From: Streptomyces sp. GESEQ-4
Lineage (GTDB): Bacteria; Actinomycetota; Actinomycetes; Streptomycetales; Streptomycetaceae
DNA: 64,000 bases
NCBI RefSeq assembly: GCF_017948455.1
Contig: NZ_JAFFSU010000006.1
Coordinates: forward strand, 248,001 to 312,000
Direction: 5' to 3'
The notes below the pieces were generated by a model. That model was not told where the DNA came from. It worked only from the letters and a program-made list of their open reading frames with translations, and made no database searches. This document shows positions 43,284-54,447 of the stretch, piece after piece. A program made the position numbers and the translations under genes. Within the stretch, counting starts at the first letter, position 1; each line of letters opens with the position of its first letter.

Positions 43284-44462
43284 CTAGAGCCCGCTGACCG
43301 GAAGCCGACGGAACTCGATCGTCTCGTACGTCCCGCTCGTCCCCGTCTCGTACAGGATCCCGACCGTGTTCCGGTTCACCTGGACCAGGTCGGAGTAGGC
43401 GGCCCGGCGGCCGTCCAGGGTGCGGACCTTCTTGAATGTCTTCCCGGCGTCCTTGCTGCGCCAGATCGCCATGGACCGCCGGGCGGTGGGCACGGACGGG
43501 CCGGAGAACAGCAGCGGGCCCGACTGGACCTGGAGGACGGCGGCCTCCACCACGGGCACGTCGTCGAGGGTGGGCTGCACGCGGTAGGGGCGGTCCAGCT
43601 TCCGTGCGCCGCTGCTCGAATAGCTGTCGAGGCGGTTGCCGGGGCTCGTGCCGTTGTGGTCGCGGGAGTTGAAGTAGAGGCGGCCGTCGGTGAGCTGGGT
43701 TGCGGTGGATTCGTTGGCGTTGTTGTAGCCGTTGTAGGTGGCGTCGACGAAGCCCAGGTTCCAGGTCTGGCCGCCGTTGTCGCTGTAGAGGGCGTGGCCG
43801 CCGTAGTACTTGGGCTCCTGGCCGGTGTCGGCGGAGCCGGCGGGCGGGGCCGTGGAGTGGTTGGCGGGGACCACCAGGCGTCCGGCGTGCGGGCCGCGGC
43901 TCAGGGCGACGGCGTGGCCGGGGCCGGTCGCGTACCAGCGCCAGTTCCGCGGCTTGACGCGGGTGGTGATGTCGCGCGGGGACGTGAAGGTGCGGCCGTC
44001 GTCCCAGCTGCGCTGCACGAAGACCCGGCGGCTCTGCTGGGGCGTGACCTCGCCGCGCATGATCTGACTTTCCGTCACATCGCCGCTGTTGTAGGAGGTG
44101 AGCAGGATGACCGCCTGGGCGCGCGGGTCGTACACGGGTGCCGGGTTGCCCCGGGTGTTCCCGCCGCCGGCCGCGACGACCTGGAGCGGACCCCAGGTGC
44201 AGCCGCCGTCGCCGGAGCGGCGCAGGACGACATCGATGTTGCCGGTGTCGCCGGCGCCGTCGCGCCGGCCCTCGGCGAAGGCGAGGATCGTGCCCTCGCC
44301 GGTCCTGACGGTGGCGGGGATGCGGTAGGTGTCGTAGCCGCCCTTTCCGGAGACGTACGGCAGTGAGGTGGTGCAGGCGGCTGCCGAGGCGGTGGCCGTG
44401 GGAGCGGCCAGGGGACTGAGGAGTACGGCGGTGACGAGGAGGGTGCGGATCAGGAGTCTCAT
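43284..44462 (-). CDS. Secreted exo-alpha-sialidase, GH33
   Basis: 392 residues, ATG with GGGAGAGG upstream and a signal peptide cleaved near ASA-AA. The Y-R-I-P motif (YDTYRIPATV) gives the first arginine of the triad; GDTGNID is the likely acid/base Asp region; NESTATQL carries the Glu and RAAYSDLV the nucleophile Tyr. Four Asp boxes are present (SGDGGCTWG, SWDDGRTFT, SDNGGQTWN, SKDAGKTFK), which mark the six-bladed propeller. The enzyme releases terminal sialic acid outside the cell. The importer and lyase needed to use the sugar may be at 14723-21265, separated from it by the T7SS-like block. Confidence 0.88.
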   Translation of the reverse strand: MRLLIRTLLVTAVLLSPLAAPTATASAAACTTSLPYVSGKGGYDTYRIPATVRTGEGTILAFAEGRRDGAGDTGNIDVVLRRSGDGGCTWGPLQVVAAGGGNTRGNPAPVYDPRAQAVILLTSYNSGDVTESQIMRGEVTPQQSRRVFVQRSWDDGRTFTSPRDITTRVKPRNWRWYATGPGHAVALSRGPHAGRLVVPANHSTAPPAGSADTGQEPKYYGGHALYSDNGGQTWNLGFVDATYNGYNNANESTATQLTDGRLYFNSRDHNGTSPGNRLDSYSSSGARKLDRPYRVQPTLDDVPVVEAAVLQVQSGPLLFSGPSVPTARRSMAIWRSKDAGKTFKKVRTLDGRRAAYSDLVQVNRNTVGILYETGTSGTYETIEFRRLPVSGL

Positions 44463-44495
44463 CCCTCTCCCTGACGGATCGTCGGATGCGGTCCG

Positions 44496-45161
44496 TCACA
44501 TGGTCCCCGGTGTGACCATCCCCGACTCGTACGCCACGATGACCAATTGCGCCCGGTCCCTCGCCCCCAGCTTCCCCATGATGCGGCTGACGTGCGTCTT
44601 CGCCGTCAGCGGGCTCAGCCCCAAGGTCTCGGCGATCTCGGTGTTGTTGAGCCCGCGCGCCACCAGGGTGAGCACCCCGCGCTCCCGTTCGGACAGGGAT
44701 TCGGGCCCGCCCGCCGCCGGTGGAGCCGAAGGGCTGCGCAGAAGTCGCTCGATCAGCCGTGCCGTCGGTCCCGGCGACAGCAGCGCCTCCCCGGCCGCCA
44801 CCGTGCGGATCGCGTCCAGCAGTTCGGCCGGACGGGTGTCCTTCACGAGGAACCCGGAGGCGCCGGCCCGCAGCGCCTCGATGACGTACTCGTCGGTGTC
44901 GTAGGTGGTGAGGACGAGGACCTTGACGCCGGCCAGGTCCTCCTCGGCGGCGATCTGCCGTGTCGCCTCGATGCCGTCCAGGTCGGGCATGCGGATGTCC
45001 ATCACCACCAGGTCGGCGCGTTCGGTGCGGGCCAGTTCCAGTGCCTCGCGGCCGGTCGCGGCCTGTCCCACGACCTCCATGTCCGGCGCGGACTCGACGA
45101 GCATGGCGAACGCGGCCCGGACGAGGGTCTGGTCGTCGGCGAGCAGGACGCGGATGGTCAC
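44496..45161 (-). CDS. NarL/LuxR-family response regulator
   Basis: 221 residues. Receiver residues DD (LADDQ), Asp in VVMDIRMPD, Thr in VLTTYDT and Lys in LVKDT; LuxR helix-turn-helix LSERERGVLTLVARGLNNTE. Its ATG overlaps the kinase stop (ATGA). It forms an operon with the kinase and, beyond a hairpin, the MMPL transporter gene. Confidence 0.92.
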   Translation of the reverse strand: MTIRVLLADDQTLVRAAFAMLVESAPDMEVVGQAATGREALELARTERADLVVMDIRMPDLDGIEATRQIAAEEDLAGVKVLVLTTYDTDEYVIEALRAGASGFLVKDTRPAELLDAIRTVAAGEALLSPGPTARLIERLLRSPSAPPAAGGPESLSERERGVLTLVARGLNNTEIAETLGLSPLTAKTHVSRIMGKLGARDRAQLVIVAYESGMVTPGTM

Positions 45162-46372
45162 GTGGCTCCTCCCAGCGGAAGTACGGCGGTCACCTGGAAG
45201 CCGCCCCGGTCGCGCGGCCCGGCGTCGAGTGTGCCGCCCACGCTGCGGGCGCGTTCGCGCATTCCGACGAGCCCGAAGCCCGGTGACTTCCCGGGGGTGG
45301 GCCCGGTGCCGTCGTCGGTGACGGCGAGGTGCAGGGCGCCGTCCTTCTCGTGCAGGTCGACGGCGACGGCCGGTTCGGGTCCCGCGTGCCGTACGGCGTT
45401 GGTGAGCGCCTCCTGGACGATGCGGTAGGCGGCGGCGCCGACGGCGGGCGGGGCGTGCCGTATCGCCACCGTCTGCTGGACCTTCGCGCCCGAGCGCCGG
45501 GCGGCCTCCACCAGGTCGGGGAGCCCGTCGATGCCGGGCAGCGGGCCGCGCGCGTCGACCGAGCCGTGCTCGCGCAGCACCTCCAGGGTGGTGCGCACCT
45601 CGCCGCGTGCCGTACGGCAGGTCTCGGCGATGTCGTCGAGGGCCTTGGCGACCGTCTCCCGGTCCAGGCGCTCAGGGTCGGCGGCGAGGACGTGCGCGGC
45701 GACGGAGGTCTGCACGCCGATGAGAGTGATGCTGTGCGCGAGCAGGTCGTGCAGGTCCCGGGCGATCCGGAGGCGCTCCTCGGCGACGGCGCGGCGGGCC
45801 TCCTCCTCCCGGGTGCGTTCGGCGCGTACCGCGCGTTCGACGATGGTGGCGACGTACTGGCGGTAGTAGCGGACGTTCATGCCGCAGAAGAGGAAAGCGA
45901 TGACCCAGCCGGAGATCCGCAGGAGCTCCACCACCCCGTCGGGGTTGGTGAGGGCGTTGATGATCAGCGTCACGCCGAGGATCGCGGTGCCGGTGAACAG
46001 ACTACGGCGGACCGTGCCGGTCGCCGCGATCGTGTAGAGCACCACCATGGTCGCCGGAATGGGCGCGGAGTGGTTGTTGTCGAGGGCGTGGTACGGAGCG
46101 ATGCAGGCCAGCGCCACGAGCAGCACCCGCACGGGGTGGCGGCGCCGCCACACGAGCGGCACATGCGCGGCGAGCAGCAGGGTCCAGCCGAGCGCGTCGG
46201 GCCGCAGCCCGTCTTCGACGAGCAGGGCGAGGGCCGTGGCGACGACGGCGAGCGCCCCGGCCAGCAGCGCGTCGTTGCGCATGCCGTGCGGGGCGGTGCG
46301 GGGGTCGCGGTTGATCGCCGCCATGACCCGCTCGCCGAGACGGGGAGATGCCGTGGTGGTGGATGTCTGCAC
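45158..46372 (-). CDS. HisKA_3 sensor histidine kinase
   Basis: 404 residues. About five membrane helices in residues 35-165, coiled coil, phosphotransfer His in IARDLHDLLAHSITLIG, N box YRIVQEALTNAVRHAG and G box GFGLVGMRER. The start lies 55 bases downstream of the MMPL gene, with an 11-bp stem-loop in the gap, so it may be partly cotranscribed with the transporter. The signal is unknown. Confidence 0.92.
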   Translation of the reverse strand: MQTSTTTASPRLGERVMAAINRDPRTAPHGMRNDALLAGALAVVATALALLVEDGLRPDALGWTLLLAAHVPLVWRRRHPVRVLLVALACIAPYHALDNNHSAPIPATMVVLYTIAATGTVRRSLFTGTAILGVTLIINALTNPDGVVELLRISGWVIAFLFCGMNVRYYRQYVATIVERAVRAERTREEEARRAVAEERLRIARDLHDLLAHSITLIGVQTSVAAHVLAADPERLDRETVAKALDDIAETCRTARGEVRTTLEVLREHGSVDARGPLPGIDGLPDLVEAARRSGAKVQQTVAIRHAPPAVGAAAYRIVQEALTNAVRHAGPEPAVAVDLHEKDGALHLAVTDDGTGPTPGKSPGFGLVGMRERARSVGGTLDAGPRDRGGFQVTAVLPLGGAT

Positions 46373-46393
46373 AGGGTCATCTTCCGTGCGGAG

Positions 46394-46420
46394 GGCGCCC
46401 CTCCGGGAGGGAGGGGCGCC
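46394..46420. terminator. Intergenic 11-bp stem-loop between MMPL and kinase genes
   Basis: GGCGCCCCTCC (46394-46404) pairs with GGAGGGGCGCC (46410-46420) around a 5-base loop. In the leftward transcript no U tract follows, so partial termination or mRNA stabilisation is as likely as full termination. Confidence 0.6.
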
Positions 46421-46427
46421 TTTCGGG

Positions 46428-48512
46428 TCAGTGGGCGGACGCGGTCACCCGCTCGGGTTCCTTCGGCGGCACCGGCGGTTCGGGCTCGCGGGACAGGCGG
46501 CCCGGCCACCACACCTTGCGGCGCAGCGCGACGCTCGCGCTGGTGACCAGGTAGGTGCGGACGAGGAAGGTGTCGAGCAGGACGCCCACCGCGATGACGA
46601 AGCCCAGCTCGGCGAGTTGGACGAGCGGCATGTTGATGAGCACCGCGAAGGTGGCCGCGAGGACCAGTCCCGCGGAGGCGATGACCCCGCCCGTCGTCCG
46701 CAGCGCGGTGAGGGCGGCCGCCACGGGCTCGGCGCCCTTCAGCGCCTCCTCCCGCATCCGGTGCATCAGGAAGATGCCGTAGTCGACACCGAGGGCGACG
46801 AGGAACACGAAGGACAGCAGCCCGAGTCCGGGGTCGGTGCCCTCGAAGCCGAACACCGGCCCGAAGACCAGCCCGCCGATGCCGAGCGCCGCGCCCCACA
46901 CCGCGACCACGGCGGCCACCAGCAGCAGCGGCGCGACGATGCTGCGCAGCAGCGCGATCAGGATCAGCAGTACGGAGGCGAGGACGAGCGGCACGACGAC
47001 CTTCGTGTCGCTCGCGTTGGTGGACTTCAGGTCGATCTGCTCGGCGCTCACTCCGCCGACGTAGGAGCCGTCGAGCCGGTCGCGCAGATCCTTGATGGTG
47101 CGGGTCTCGCCCGGGGACTCCGGCGGGGCGGCGGCGAGTACGGAGATCTCGGTCCAGCCGTCGCCGCTGCGTTCACGTTCGGCGCTCTCCACGCCGGCCG
47201 TGTCGCGGATGTCGGCCAGGGCGGCGTCGGCGCGGTCGGTGGGCGCGATGACGCTGATGGGCTGCGTGCCCTGCTCGGGGTAGGCCTTGACCACGGTCTC
47301 CATGGCGGCCACGGCTTCGGGCTTGTTGGTGAAGGAGTCCTCCTGCTTGATGGTGCCGGGCAGGTTCAGTGTGCCCAGCGCGAGCGCCCCGAGCAGGATC
47401 GCGCCACAGGCGAGCACGGTCAGCGGGCGTCGCCCGGCGGAGCTGCCCATCGCGGAGAACAGCGACCGGCGGACCTTGGGTGTACTGCCGTAGCGCGGCA
47501 CCAGCGGCCAGAACACCCGCCGGCCCAGCAGCACCAGCAGCGCGGGCAGCAGGGTCAGCATGGCCACCAGAGCGCACAGCACGCCGAGGGCGCCGAGCGG
47601 TCCCATGCCCCGGCTGGAGTTGAGGTCGGCGGCGAGCAGGCACAGCAGTCCGGCGGCGACGGTGCCCGAGGAGGCGAGCACGGCGGGCCCGCAGCCGCGC
47701 AGGGCGGCCATCATGGCGTCGTACGGCCGCTCGATGCGCCGCAGTTCCTCCCGGTACCGGGCGACGAGCAGCAACGCGTAGTCGGTCCCCGCGCCGATCA
47801 CGAGGATCGTCATGATGCCGGAACTCTGGCCGGACACGGGCGTCCCGAACCACCGGTTGAGCCCGTAGGCGAGGCCCATCGACAGATAGTCGGCCAGACC
47901 GGCGACGAGGAGCGGCAGCAGCCACAGGAACGGGCTGCGGTAGATGAGGATCAGCAGCAGCGCGACGACCGCGAGGGCGGTGTAGAGCAGCGGTCCGTCG
48001 AGCGAGTCGTAGACCTCGGAGGCGTCCGTGTCGAGCGCCTCCGGACCGCCGACGTCGACGCTCAGCCCGTCGCTGCCCTGCGCGATGTCCCGTACGTCGA
48101 GGACCATCTCCTCCCGGGCCTTCTCGTCCGCGCCGGGCTCGGTGCTGGACACCGGGTAGATCAGGGTGGTGCCGTCCTTGGACGGCACTCCGGCCGGTTC
48201 GTCGGTCAGGGTGTGCGCGCCCGCGATCCGGTCGATCTGGCCGGCGGCGGTGGCCTTGTCGGCGGCGGTCAGTCCGCCGTCGCGGTGGTAGACGACGACC
48301 ATTTCGGTGGCCTCACCACCGGGCAGCCGCTCCTCGATCTTGGCGGCCTGGGTGGAGTCGGCACTGGCCGGCAGATAGTCGACGGCGCCGTCACGCTGGA
48401 CGTCGGCGAGTTTCGCGGCGAACGGCGAGGCGATCACCAGTACGGCGATCCACAGCCCGAGTACCAGCCAGGGCACGGCTCGTCGCCGTACGGATGTCTT
48501 TGCGGCCCCCAT
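46428..48512 (-). CDS. MMPL/RND-superfamily membrane transporter
   Basis: 694 residues with the MMPL layout: one N-terminal helix (AVPWLVLGLWIAVLVIASPF), an external domain of about 150 residues, five helices, a second external domain, then five helices. The conserved helix residues include the GAGTDYALL and LGVDYGIFLMHR motifs with Asp-Tyr pairs used for proton coupling. MMPL proteins export lipids or drugs in actinobacteria. The two-component genes downstream on the same strand probably regulate it or share its stress signal. Confidence 0.9.
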   Translation of the reverse strand: MGAAKTSVRRRAVPWLVLGLWIAVLVIASPFAAKLADVQRDGAVDYLPASADSTQAAKIEERLPGGEATEMVVVYHRDGGLTAADKATAAGQIDRIAGAHTLTDEPAGVPSKDGTTLIYPVSSTEPGADEKAREEMVLDVRDIAQGSDGLSVDVGGPEALDTDASEVYDSLDGPLLYTALAVVALLLILIYRSPFLWLLPLLVAGLADYLSMGLAYGLNRWFGTPVSGQSSGIMTILVIGAGTDYALLLVARYREELRRIERPYDAMMAALRGCGPAVLASSGTVAAGLLCLLAADLNSSRGMGPLGALGVLCALVAMLTLLPALLVLLGRRVFWPLVPRYGSTPKVRRSLFSAMGSSAGRRPLTVLACGAILLGALALGTLNLPGTIKQEDSFTNKPEAVAAMETVVKAYPEQGTQPISVIAPTDRADAALADIRDTAGVESAERERSGDGWTEISVLAAAPPESPGETRTIKDLRDRLDGSYVGGVSAEQIDLKSTNASDTKVVVPLVLASVLLILIALLRSIVAPLLLVAAVVAVWGAALGIGGLVFGPVFGFEGTDPGLGLLSFVFLVALGVDYGIFLMHRMREEALKGAEPVAAALTALRTTGGVIASAGLVLAATFAVLINMPLVQLAELGFVIAVGVLLDTFLVRTYLVTSASVALRRKVWWPGRLSREPEPPVPPKEPERVTASAH

Positions 48513-48655
48513 ATGACGGGCCTCCCTCCGGTCGGGGTGTCTGGGTCGTTCTCCAGACTCCCGGCGGGAGGGGGGCGATTCGTCGCGCGTGAGGGCGAGT
48601 TGAGGGGTACTGCCAGGGGCGTCACGTGGGCCGCGTTACTCCCCGGGGAGTACGG

Positions 48656-49351
48656 CTACGACGGTGTACGCGCCGCCGCCAGCAACCGGCTCACATCGTC
48701 CCCGCAGATCGTGAGCGCCGCCCCTACCGTGCTGAGCACGTCCCGCTCGGCCGGCGTGTACGGCCCGTCCGCGAGCGCGATCCGCGCGCCCTGCAGCAGG
48801 ATCGACTCCCGGCCCGCCGCCGCGAGGTGCGGGGCCAGCGGATCGAGAGCCTCGTGCAGCTCTATGGCCAGGCCCGCCCCGCACGGCTCCCCGTAGACCC
48901 GGCCTGTGTCCGCGGCCAGCGCCTCCACGAGAGCGTTCAGCTGGTCCTCCGTGCACTCGTCGAACCCGGCGGCCCGCACCTCGGTCGCCGCCGCCTCAAG
49001 CGACGTACGACTGCACGTGCCGCCCGCGGCGAGGACCGCGAGGGCGACGGTGTGCACGGCGTCGCGGAGCATCGCGGAGAACCGCGTGGTCGTCGGGTGA
49101 TCCAGCACATCGGTGCCGAAGTGCCGCTGGCACGCCGCACACTCCACGACCGGCCCCGACTCACCCCTCGGCAGCACGGGCACACCCAGCATCGTGAACC
49201 GGCGACGCCCGGTCAGCCGCTGATAGTTCCGGTCTCCCCCACACCCCGGACAGAAGAACTCGCCGTCCCCGACGGCACGCCACGAGGTACAGGTGCCCAG
49301 AATGCGCGCACGCCTGGCAGCACGGCCGTCTCGTCCCCGTCCTGGCAGCAC
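48656..49351 (-). CDS. Zinc-ribbon TerB-like protein
   Basis: 231 residues from the GTG at 49351, chosen for GGAGG upstream; longer readings run into the hairpin repeat. The N-terminal 80 residues hold two Cys pairs (FCPGCGG and VECAACQRH), a zinc ribbon. The rest is helical with Asp/Glu-rich segments (ALADGPYTPAERDVLSTVGA) as in TerB-type domains. TerB proteins are linked to tellurite resistance and membrane stress, but this family's role in Streptomyces is unknown. It is downstream of leuA on the same strand, with a hairpin repeat between. Confidence 0.72.
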   Translation of the reverse strand: MLPGRGRDGRAARRARILGTCTSWRAVGDGEFFCPGCGGDRNYQRLTGRRRFTMLGVPVLPRGESGPVVECAACQRHFGTDVLDHPTTTRFSAMLRDAVHTVALAVLAAGGTCSRTSLEAAATEVRAAGFDECTEDQLNALVEALAADTGRVYGEPCGAGLAIELHEALDPLAPHLAAAGRESILLQGARIALADGPYTPAERDVLSTVGAALTICGDDVSRLLAAARTPS

Positions 49352-49486
49352 GTCGCACCTCCGTAACCCCACGGCAACATCGCCGCGCTCGCGTGATGTT
49401 AGCCACATTGTCGAGCCAGAGTCAGCACCCCGGACGAGACCCACCCGTGACCTGCACAGGGATTGGCCGGAAAACGACAGCCCCCG

Positions 49487-49525
49487 CGCCCCGATAGGGG
49501 CGCGGGGAACTGCGCGACAAGCCAC
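49487..49525 (+). repeat. Dispersed 38-bp hairpin repeat, copy 4
   Basis: GCGCCCC-GATA-GGGGCGC hairpin plus core GGGGAACTGCGCGACAAGCC. It lies between the end of leuA and the start of the TerB-like gene, and probably ends the leuA transcript. Confidence 0.75.
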
Positions 49526-49560
49526 GACGGCGAGTCAGCCGCTCAACAACAGCAACCCCG

Positions 49561-51468
<1,908 letters not shown>

Positions 51469-51475
51469 CTAGAAC

Positions 51476-51515
51476 GCGCCCCACAGGGGCGCGGGGAACT
51501 GCGCGACAAGCCCCC
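51476..51515 (+). repeat. Dispersed 38-bp hairpin repeat, copy 5
   Basis: GCGCCCC-ACA-GGGGCGC hairpin and core GCGGGGAACTGCGCGACAAG. Unlike the other copies it lies between two divergent genes, just upstream of the likely leuA promoter. Confidence 0.72.
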
Positions 51516-51622
51516 ACCGACCCGCAGCCAATAACACAGCGCAACCAGCCTACGCCCCAAACATCCCCACATTTCACCAATCATGGTTGCCGATAGTGAC
51601 AGCCAGCTAACGCAGTGCCATC

Positions 51623-52705
51623 GTGCCGCACATGACGACAAACGGGGGCTACACGCCCGTCTTCTGCACCGTCGTACCACCCCACATCCTCGACAAGCTC
51701 GCCCAGGCCGAGGACCCCGCGCTGGCCGGCCCCGCTCGCAAGACCCTCGAGCGCGACGCCTACCAGCGCACCCACCGCCGCCTGACCACGGTCCTCGGCG
51801 CACCCACCGTCACCCCGCCCGCCCAAGCCGCCGCAGGCAAACCGCACCGCACGATCTACGACGCCGAGCACAAGACCGACCTGCCCGGCAAGAAGGTCCG
51901 CGGCGAGGGCGACGAGCCCGGCAAGGACGCCACCGTCAACCGCGCCTACGCGGGCCTGGGCGCGACGTTCGAGCTGTTCCTCAAGGCGTACGGGCGCGAC
52001 TCGATCGACGGCGACGGACTGCCGCTCGACGCGACCGTGCACTACGACGAGGACTACGGCAACGCCTTCTGGAACGGCGAGCAGATGGTGTTCGGCGACG
52101 GCGACGGCGAGATCTTCCTCGACTTCACCATCCCGATCGACGTCATCGGCCATGAGCTGGCCCACGGCGTCACCCAGTACACGGCGAACCTGACCTACTT
52201 CGGCCAGCCGGGCGCCCTGAACGAGTCGATGTCCGACGTCTTCGGCTCACTGATCAAGCAGTACACCCTCGGCCAGACCGCCGCCGAGGCGGACTGGCTG
52301 ATCGGCGCGGGCCTGCTCGCCCCGCGCGTGACCGGCAAGGCGCTGCGCTCCATGAAGGAGCCGGGTACGGCGTACGACGACGACGTCCTCGGCAAGGACC
52401 CGCAGCCCGGCACGATGGACGGCTACGTCCGCACCGGCCGCGACAACGGCGGCGTGCACATCAACTCCGGCATCCCCAACCACGCCTTCTACCTCGCCGC
52501 GACCGCGCTCGGCGGTCACGCCTGGGAGCGGGCCGGGCAGATCTGGTACGACGTGCTGACCGGGGGCGAGCTGAAGGAACAGGCCCTCTTCGTCGACTTC
52601 GCCACGCTGACGGTCGCCGCCGCGAAGGCACGGTACGGCGACAGCGGCGAGGAGATTCAGGCCGTACTCAAGGCCTGGGAGCAGGTCGGGGTGCGCACCC
52701 TCTAG
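51623..52705 (+). CDS. Protealysin-like M4 metalloprotease
   Basis: 360 residues from GTG 51623 (ATG 51632 is an alternative; no strong ribosome site for either). There is no signal peptide. The short N-terminal propeptide has the PPHIL motif (TVVPPHILDKLA) typical of protealysin-like thermolysins. Zinc ligands are in HELAH near residue 177 and the Glu in ALNESMSDVFG; the second catalytic His lies in NGGVHINSGIPNHAFYL. Protealysin-like enzymes may act inside cells or be released without Sec. The next gene encodes an emfourin-type protein, the partner inhibitor in known protealysin operons. Confidence 0.88.
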   Translation: MPHMTTNGGYTPVFCTVVPPHILDKLAQAEDPALAGPARKTLERDAYQRTHRRLTTVLGAPTVTPPAQAAAGKPHRTIYDAEHKTDLPGKKVRGEGDEPGKDATVNRAYAGLGATFELFLKAYGRDSIDGDGLPLDATVHYDEDYGNAFWNGEQMVFGDGDGEIFLDFTIPIDVIGHELAHGVTQYTANLTYFGQPGALNESMSDVFGSLIKQYTLGQTAAEADWLIGAGLLAPRVTGKALRSMKEPGTAYDDDVLGKDPQPGTMDGYVRTGRDNGGVHINSGIPNHAFYLAATALGGHAWERAGQIWYDVLTGGELKEQALFVDFATLTVAAAKARYGDSGEEIQAVLKAWEQVGVRTL

Positions 52706-52725
52706 TTCCGTACTAGACAGGATCC

Positions 52726-52992
52726 ATGCGTATTCAGGTGCGACGCACAGGCGGATTCGCGGGCATCGACCGGCACGCCGAGGTGGAGACCTCGGGGCGG
52801 CCCGATGCCCAGGAGTGGCACTCCCTGGCCGAGAGCGCGGTCGCGTCCGGCCGGGGCGTGCCCCCCGTCGGGGTTCCGGACGGCTTCAGCTACCAGATCA
52901 CCGTGGACGGCAAGACGGTGTACTGCTCGGATCCCCGGCTCACGGACGAGCAGCGGAAACTGATCTCACGCGTCCTGAAGGAAGGCGCGTAA
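52726..52992 (+). CDS. Emfourin-like M4 protease inhibitor
   Basis: 88 residues, 20 bases after the M4 protease gene. The pattern RRTGGFAGIDRHAEVET followed by PDGFSYQITVDGKTV and DPRLT matches the emfourin family, small proteins encoded beside protealysin that block the mature enzyme. No signal peptide. Function is assigned from resemblance plus gene order; inhibition here is inferred. Confidence 0.75.
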   Translation: MRIQVRRTGGFAGIDRHAEVETSGRPDAQEWHSLAESAVASGRGVPPVGVPDGFSYQITVDGKTVYCSDPRLTDEQRKLISRVLKEGA

Positions 52993-53072
52993 CCGGTCGG
53001 GGAAGGGCGCGTAACTGCTTGTTCACGCCTGCCCGTTGACTTCCGTTACCGGCGGTACGGATGATCCGGCGC

Positions 53073-54377
53073 ATGGCGACCGATCCGATACCTCAGTTCC
53101 CCTCCGGCTTCCTGTGGGGCGTCTCGACGTCCGCGCACCAGATCGAGGGCGCGGCCGACCGACGCGAACCCTCCGTCTGGGACGCCTTCACGGCCGAACC
53201 GGGGCGGGTGAAGGACGGCTCGACGGCGGCGGTGGCCTGCGACCACTACCACCGCTACCGCGAGGACGTGGCGCTCTTGGCCGAGCTCGGGGTGGACGCG
53301 TACCGCTTCTCGATCTCCTGGCCGCGGGTCCGGTCCGACGGCGGACTGGCCTTCTACGACCGTCTGGTCGACGAGCTGTGCGCGGCGGGCGTACGTCCCG
53401 TCCCCACCCTCTTCCACTGGGACCTGCCGGTGTCCCTCGACTGGCTGAAGCGCGACACGGCCGCGCACTTCGCGGAGTACGTGTCGACGGTGGCCGACCG
53501 CCTGGGCGACCGCGTCTCGAAGTGGATCACCCTCAACGAGCCCGCCGAACACACCCTGTTCGGCCATGCGATCGGCGCCCACGCACCGGGCAAGCAGCTG
53601 ATGTTCGACGCGCTGCCCGCCGCCCACCACCAACTCCTGGCCCACGGCCTGGCCGTACAAGCCCTGCGCGCCTCGGGCGCCACCGACATCGGCATCGCCA
53701 ACTCGCACGGCCCGACCTGGCCGGCCTCCCGCGACCAGGCGGACCTGGAGGCCGCCGACTTCTACGACCTGCTGCTCAACCGCCTCTTCGCCGACCCGGT
53801 CCTGCGCGGCGAATACCCCGAGGGAATCGGCGAGTTGATGCCAGGGCCGGTCTCCGCCGACCTCAAGGTCATCGGTGAGCCGCTGGACTTCTACGGCGTC
53901 AACTACTACTCGCCAACGCGGGTGGGCGCCCCGCAGGGCACCGACATCGAGTTCGGCGGGCTGACGATCCCGGCCGAACTCCCCTTCTCCGTCCACGAGA
54001 TCGACGGCGTCCCGGTCACCGACTTCGGCTGGCCGGTGGTCCCGGAGGGCCTGCCCGAGCTGCTCACCGGCTTCCACGAGCGCTACGGCGACCGGCTCCC
54101 GCCCGTCGTGATCACCGAGAACGGCTGCTCGTACGAGGGGATCGACGACCAGGACCGGATCGCCTACCTGGACGCTCATGTGCGCGCGCTGCACCGGGCG
54201 GTGGAGGCGGGCGTGGACGTACGCGGCTACTTCGTGTGGTCGCTGCTGGACAACTTCGAGTGGGCGGAGGGGTACGCGCGGCGCTTCGGGCTGGTCCACG
54301 TGGACTTCGAGACCCTCGCCAGGACCCCGAAGGCGTCGTACGCCTGGTTCCGGGATGTGCTGCGGGCCCAGAGATGA
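53073..54377 (+). CDS. GH1 beta-glucosidase
   Basis: 434 residues from ATG 53073; ATG 53061 in the same frame is possible. Family residues: QIEGA near the start, acid/base Glu in TLNEP, nucleophile Glu in VITENG, and the aglycone segment WSLLDNFEWAEGY. No signal peptide, so cytosolic hydrolysis of imported beta-glucosides. A TTGACT (53036) lies upstream with no ribosome site, so a leaderless transcript is possible. The gene originally overlapped the MFS carrier gene as ATGA (54374-54377). Confidence 0.92.
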   Translation: MATDPIPQFPSGFLWGVSTSAHQIEGAADRREPSVWDAFTAEPGRVKDGSTAAVACDHYHRYREDVALLAELGVDAYRFSISWPRVRSDGGLAFYDRLVDELCAAGVRPVPTLFHWDLPVSLDWLKRDTAAHFAEYVSTVADRLGDRVSKWITLNEPAEHTLFGHAIGAHAPGKQLMFDALPAAHHQLLAHGLAVQALRASGATDIGIANSHGPTWPASRDQADLEAADFYDLLLNRLFADPVLRGEYPEGIGELMPGPVSADLKVIGEPLDFYGVNYYSPTRVGAPQGTDIEFGGLTIPAELPFSVHEIDGVPVTDFGWPVVPEGLPELLTGFHERYGDRLPPVVITENGCSYEGIDDQDRIAYLDAHVRALHRAVEAGVDVRGYFVWSLLDNFEWAEGYARRFGLVHVDFETLARTPKASYAWFRDVLRAQR

Positions 54378-54402
54378 GCGGGGTCGCCCTCGCGGAGCCC
54401 GG

Positions 54403-54447
54403 CATGGGGGTCCCCCCGGTTTGAGCGAATTCGAGAACTGGGGGAGG
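54403..54447 (+). repeat. Short insertion-like element at the MFS gene start
   Basis: About 45 bases with CATGGGGGTCCCCCCGG at one end and CTGGGGGAGG at the other; CCCCC-GGTT pairs with AACT-GGGGG around GAATTC. It separates an ATG that overlaps the GH1 stop (54374) from the MFS frame and brings a TGA (54422-54424). Similar short elements recur in Streptomyces genomes, from memory. Confidence 0.5.

Noticed and set aside
46047..48896. Long + strand ORF opposite the kinase and MMPL genes
   Set aside because: Both opposite genes have complete family motifs; this frame is Gln/Arg/Gly-rich with no family.
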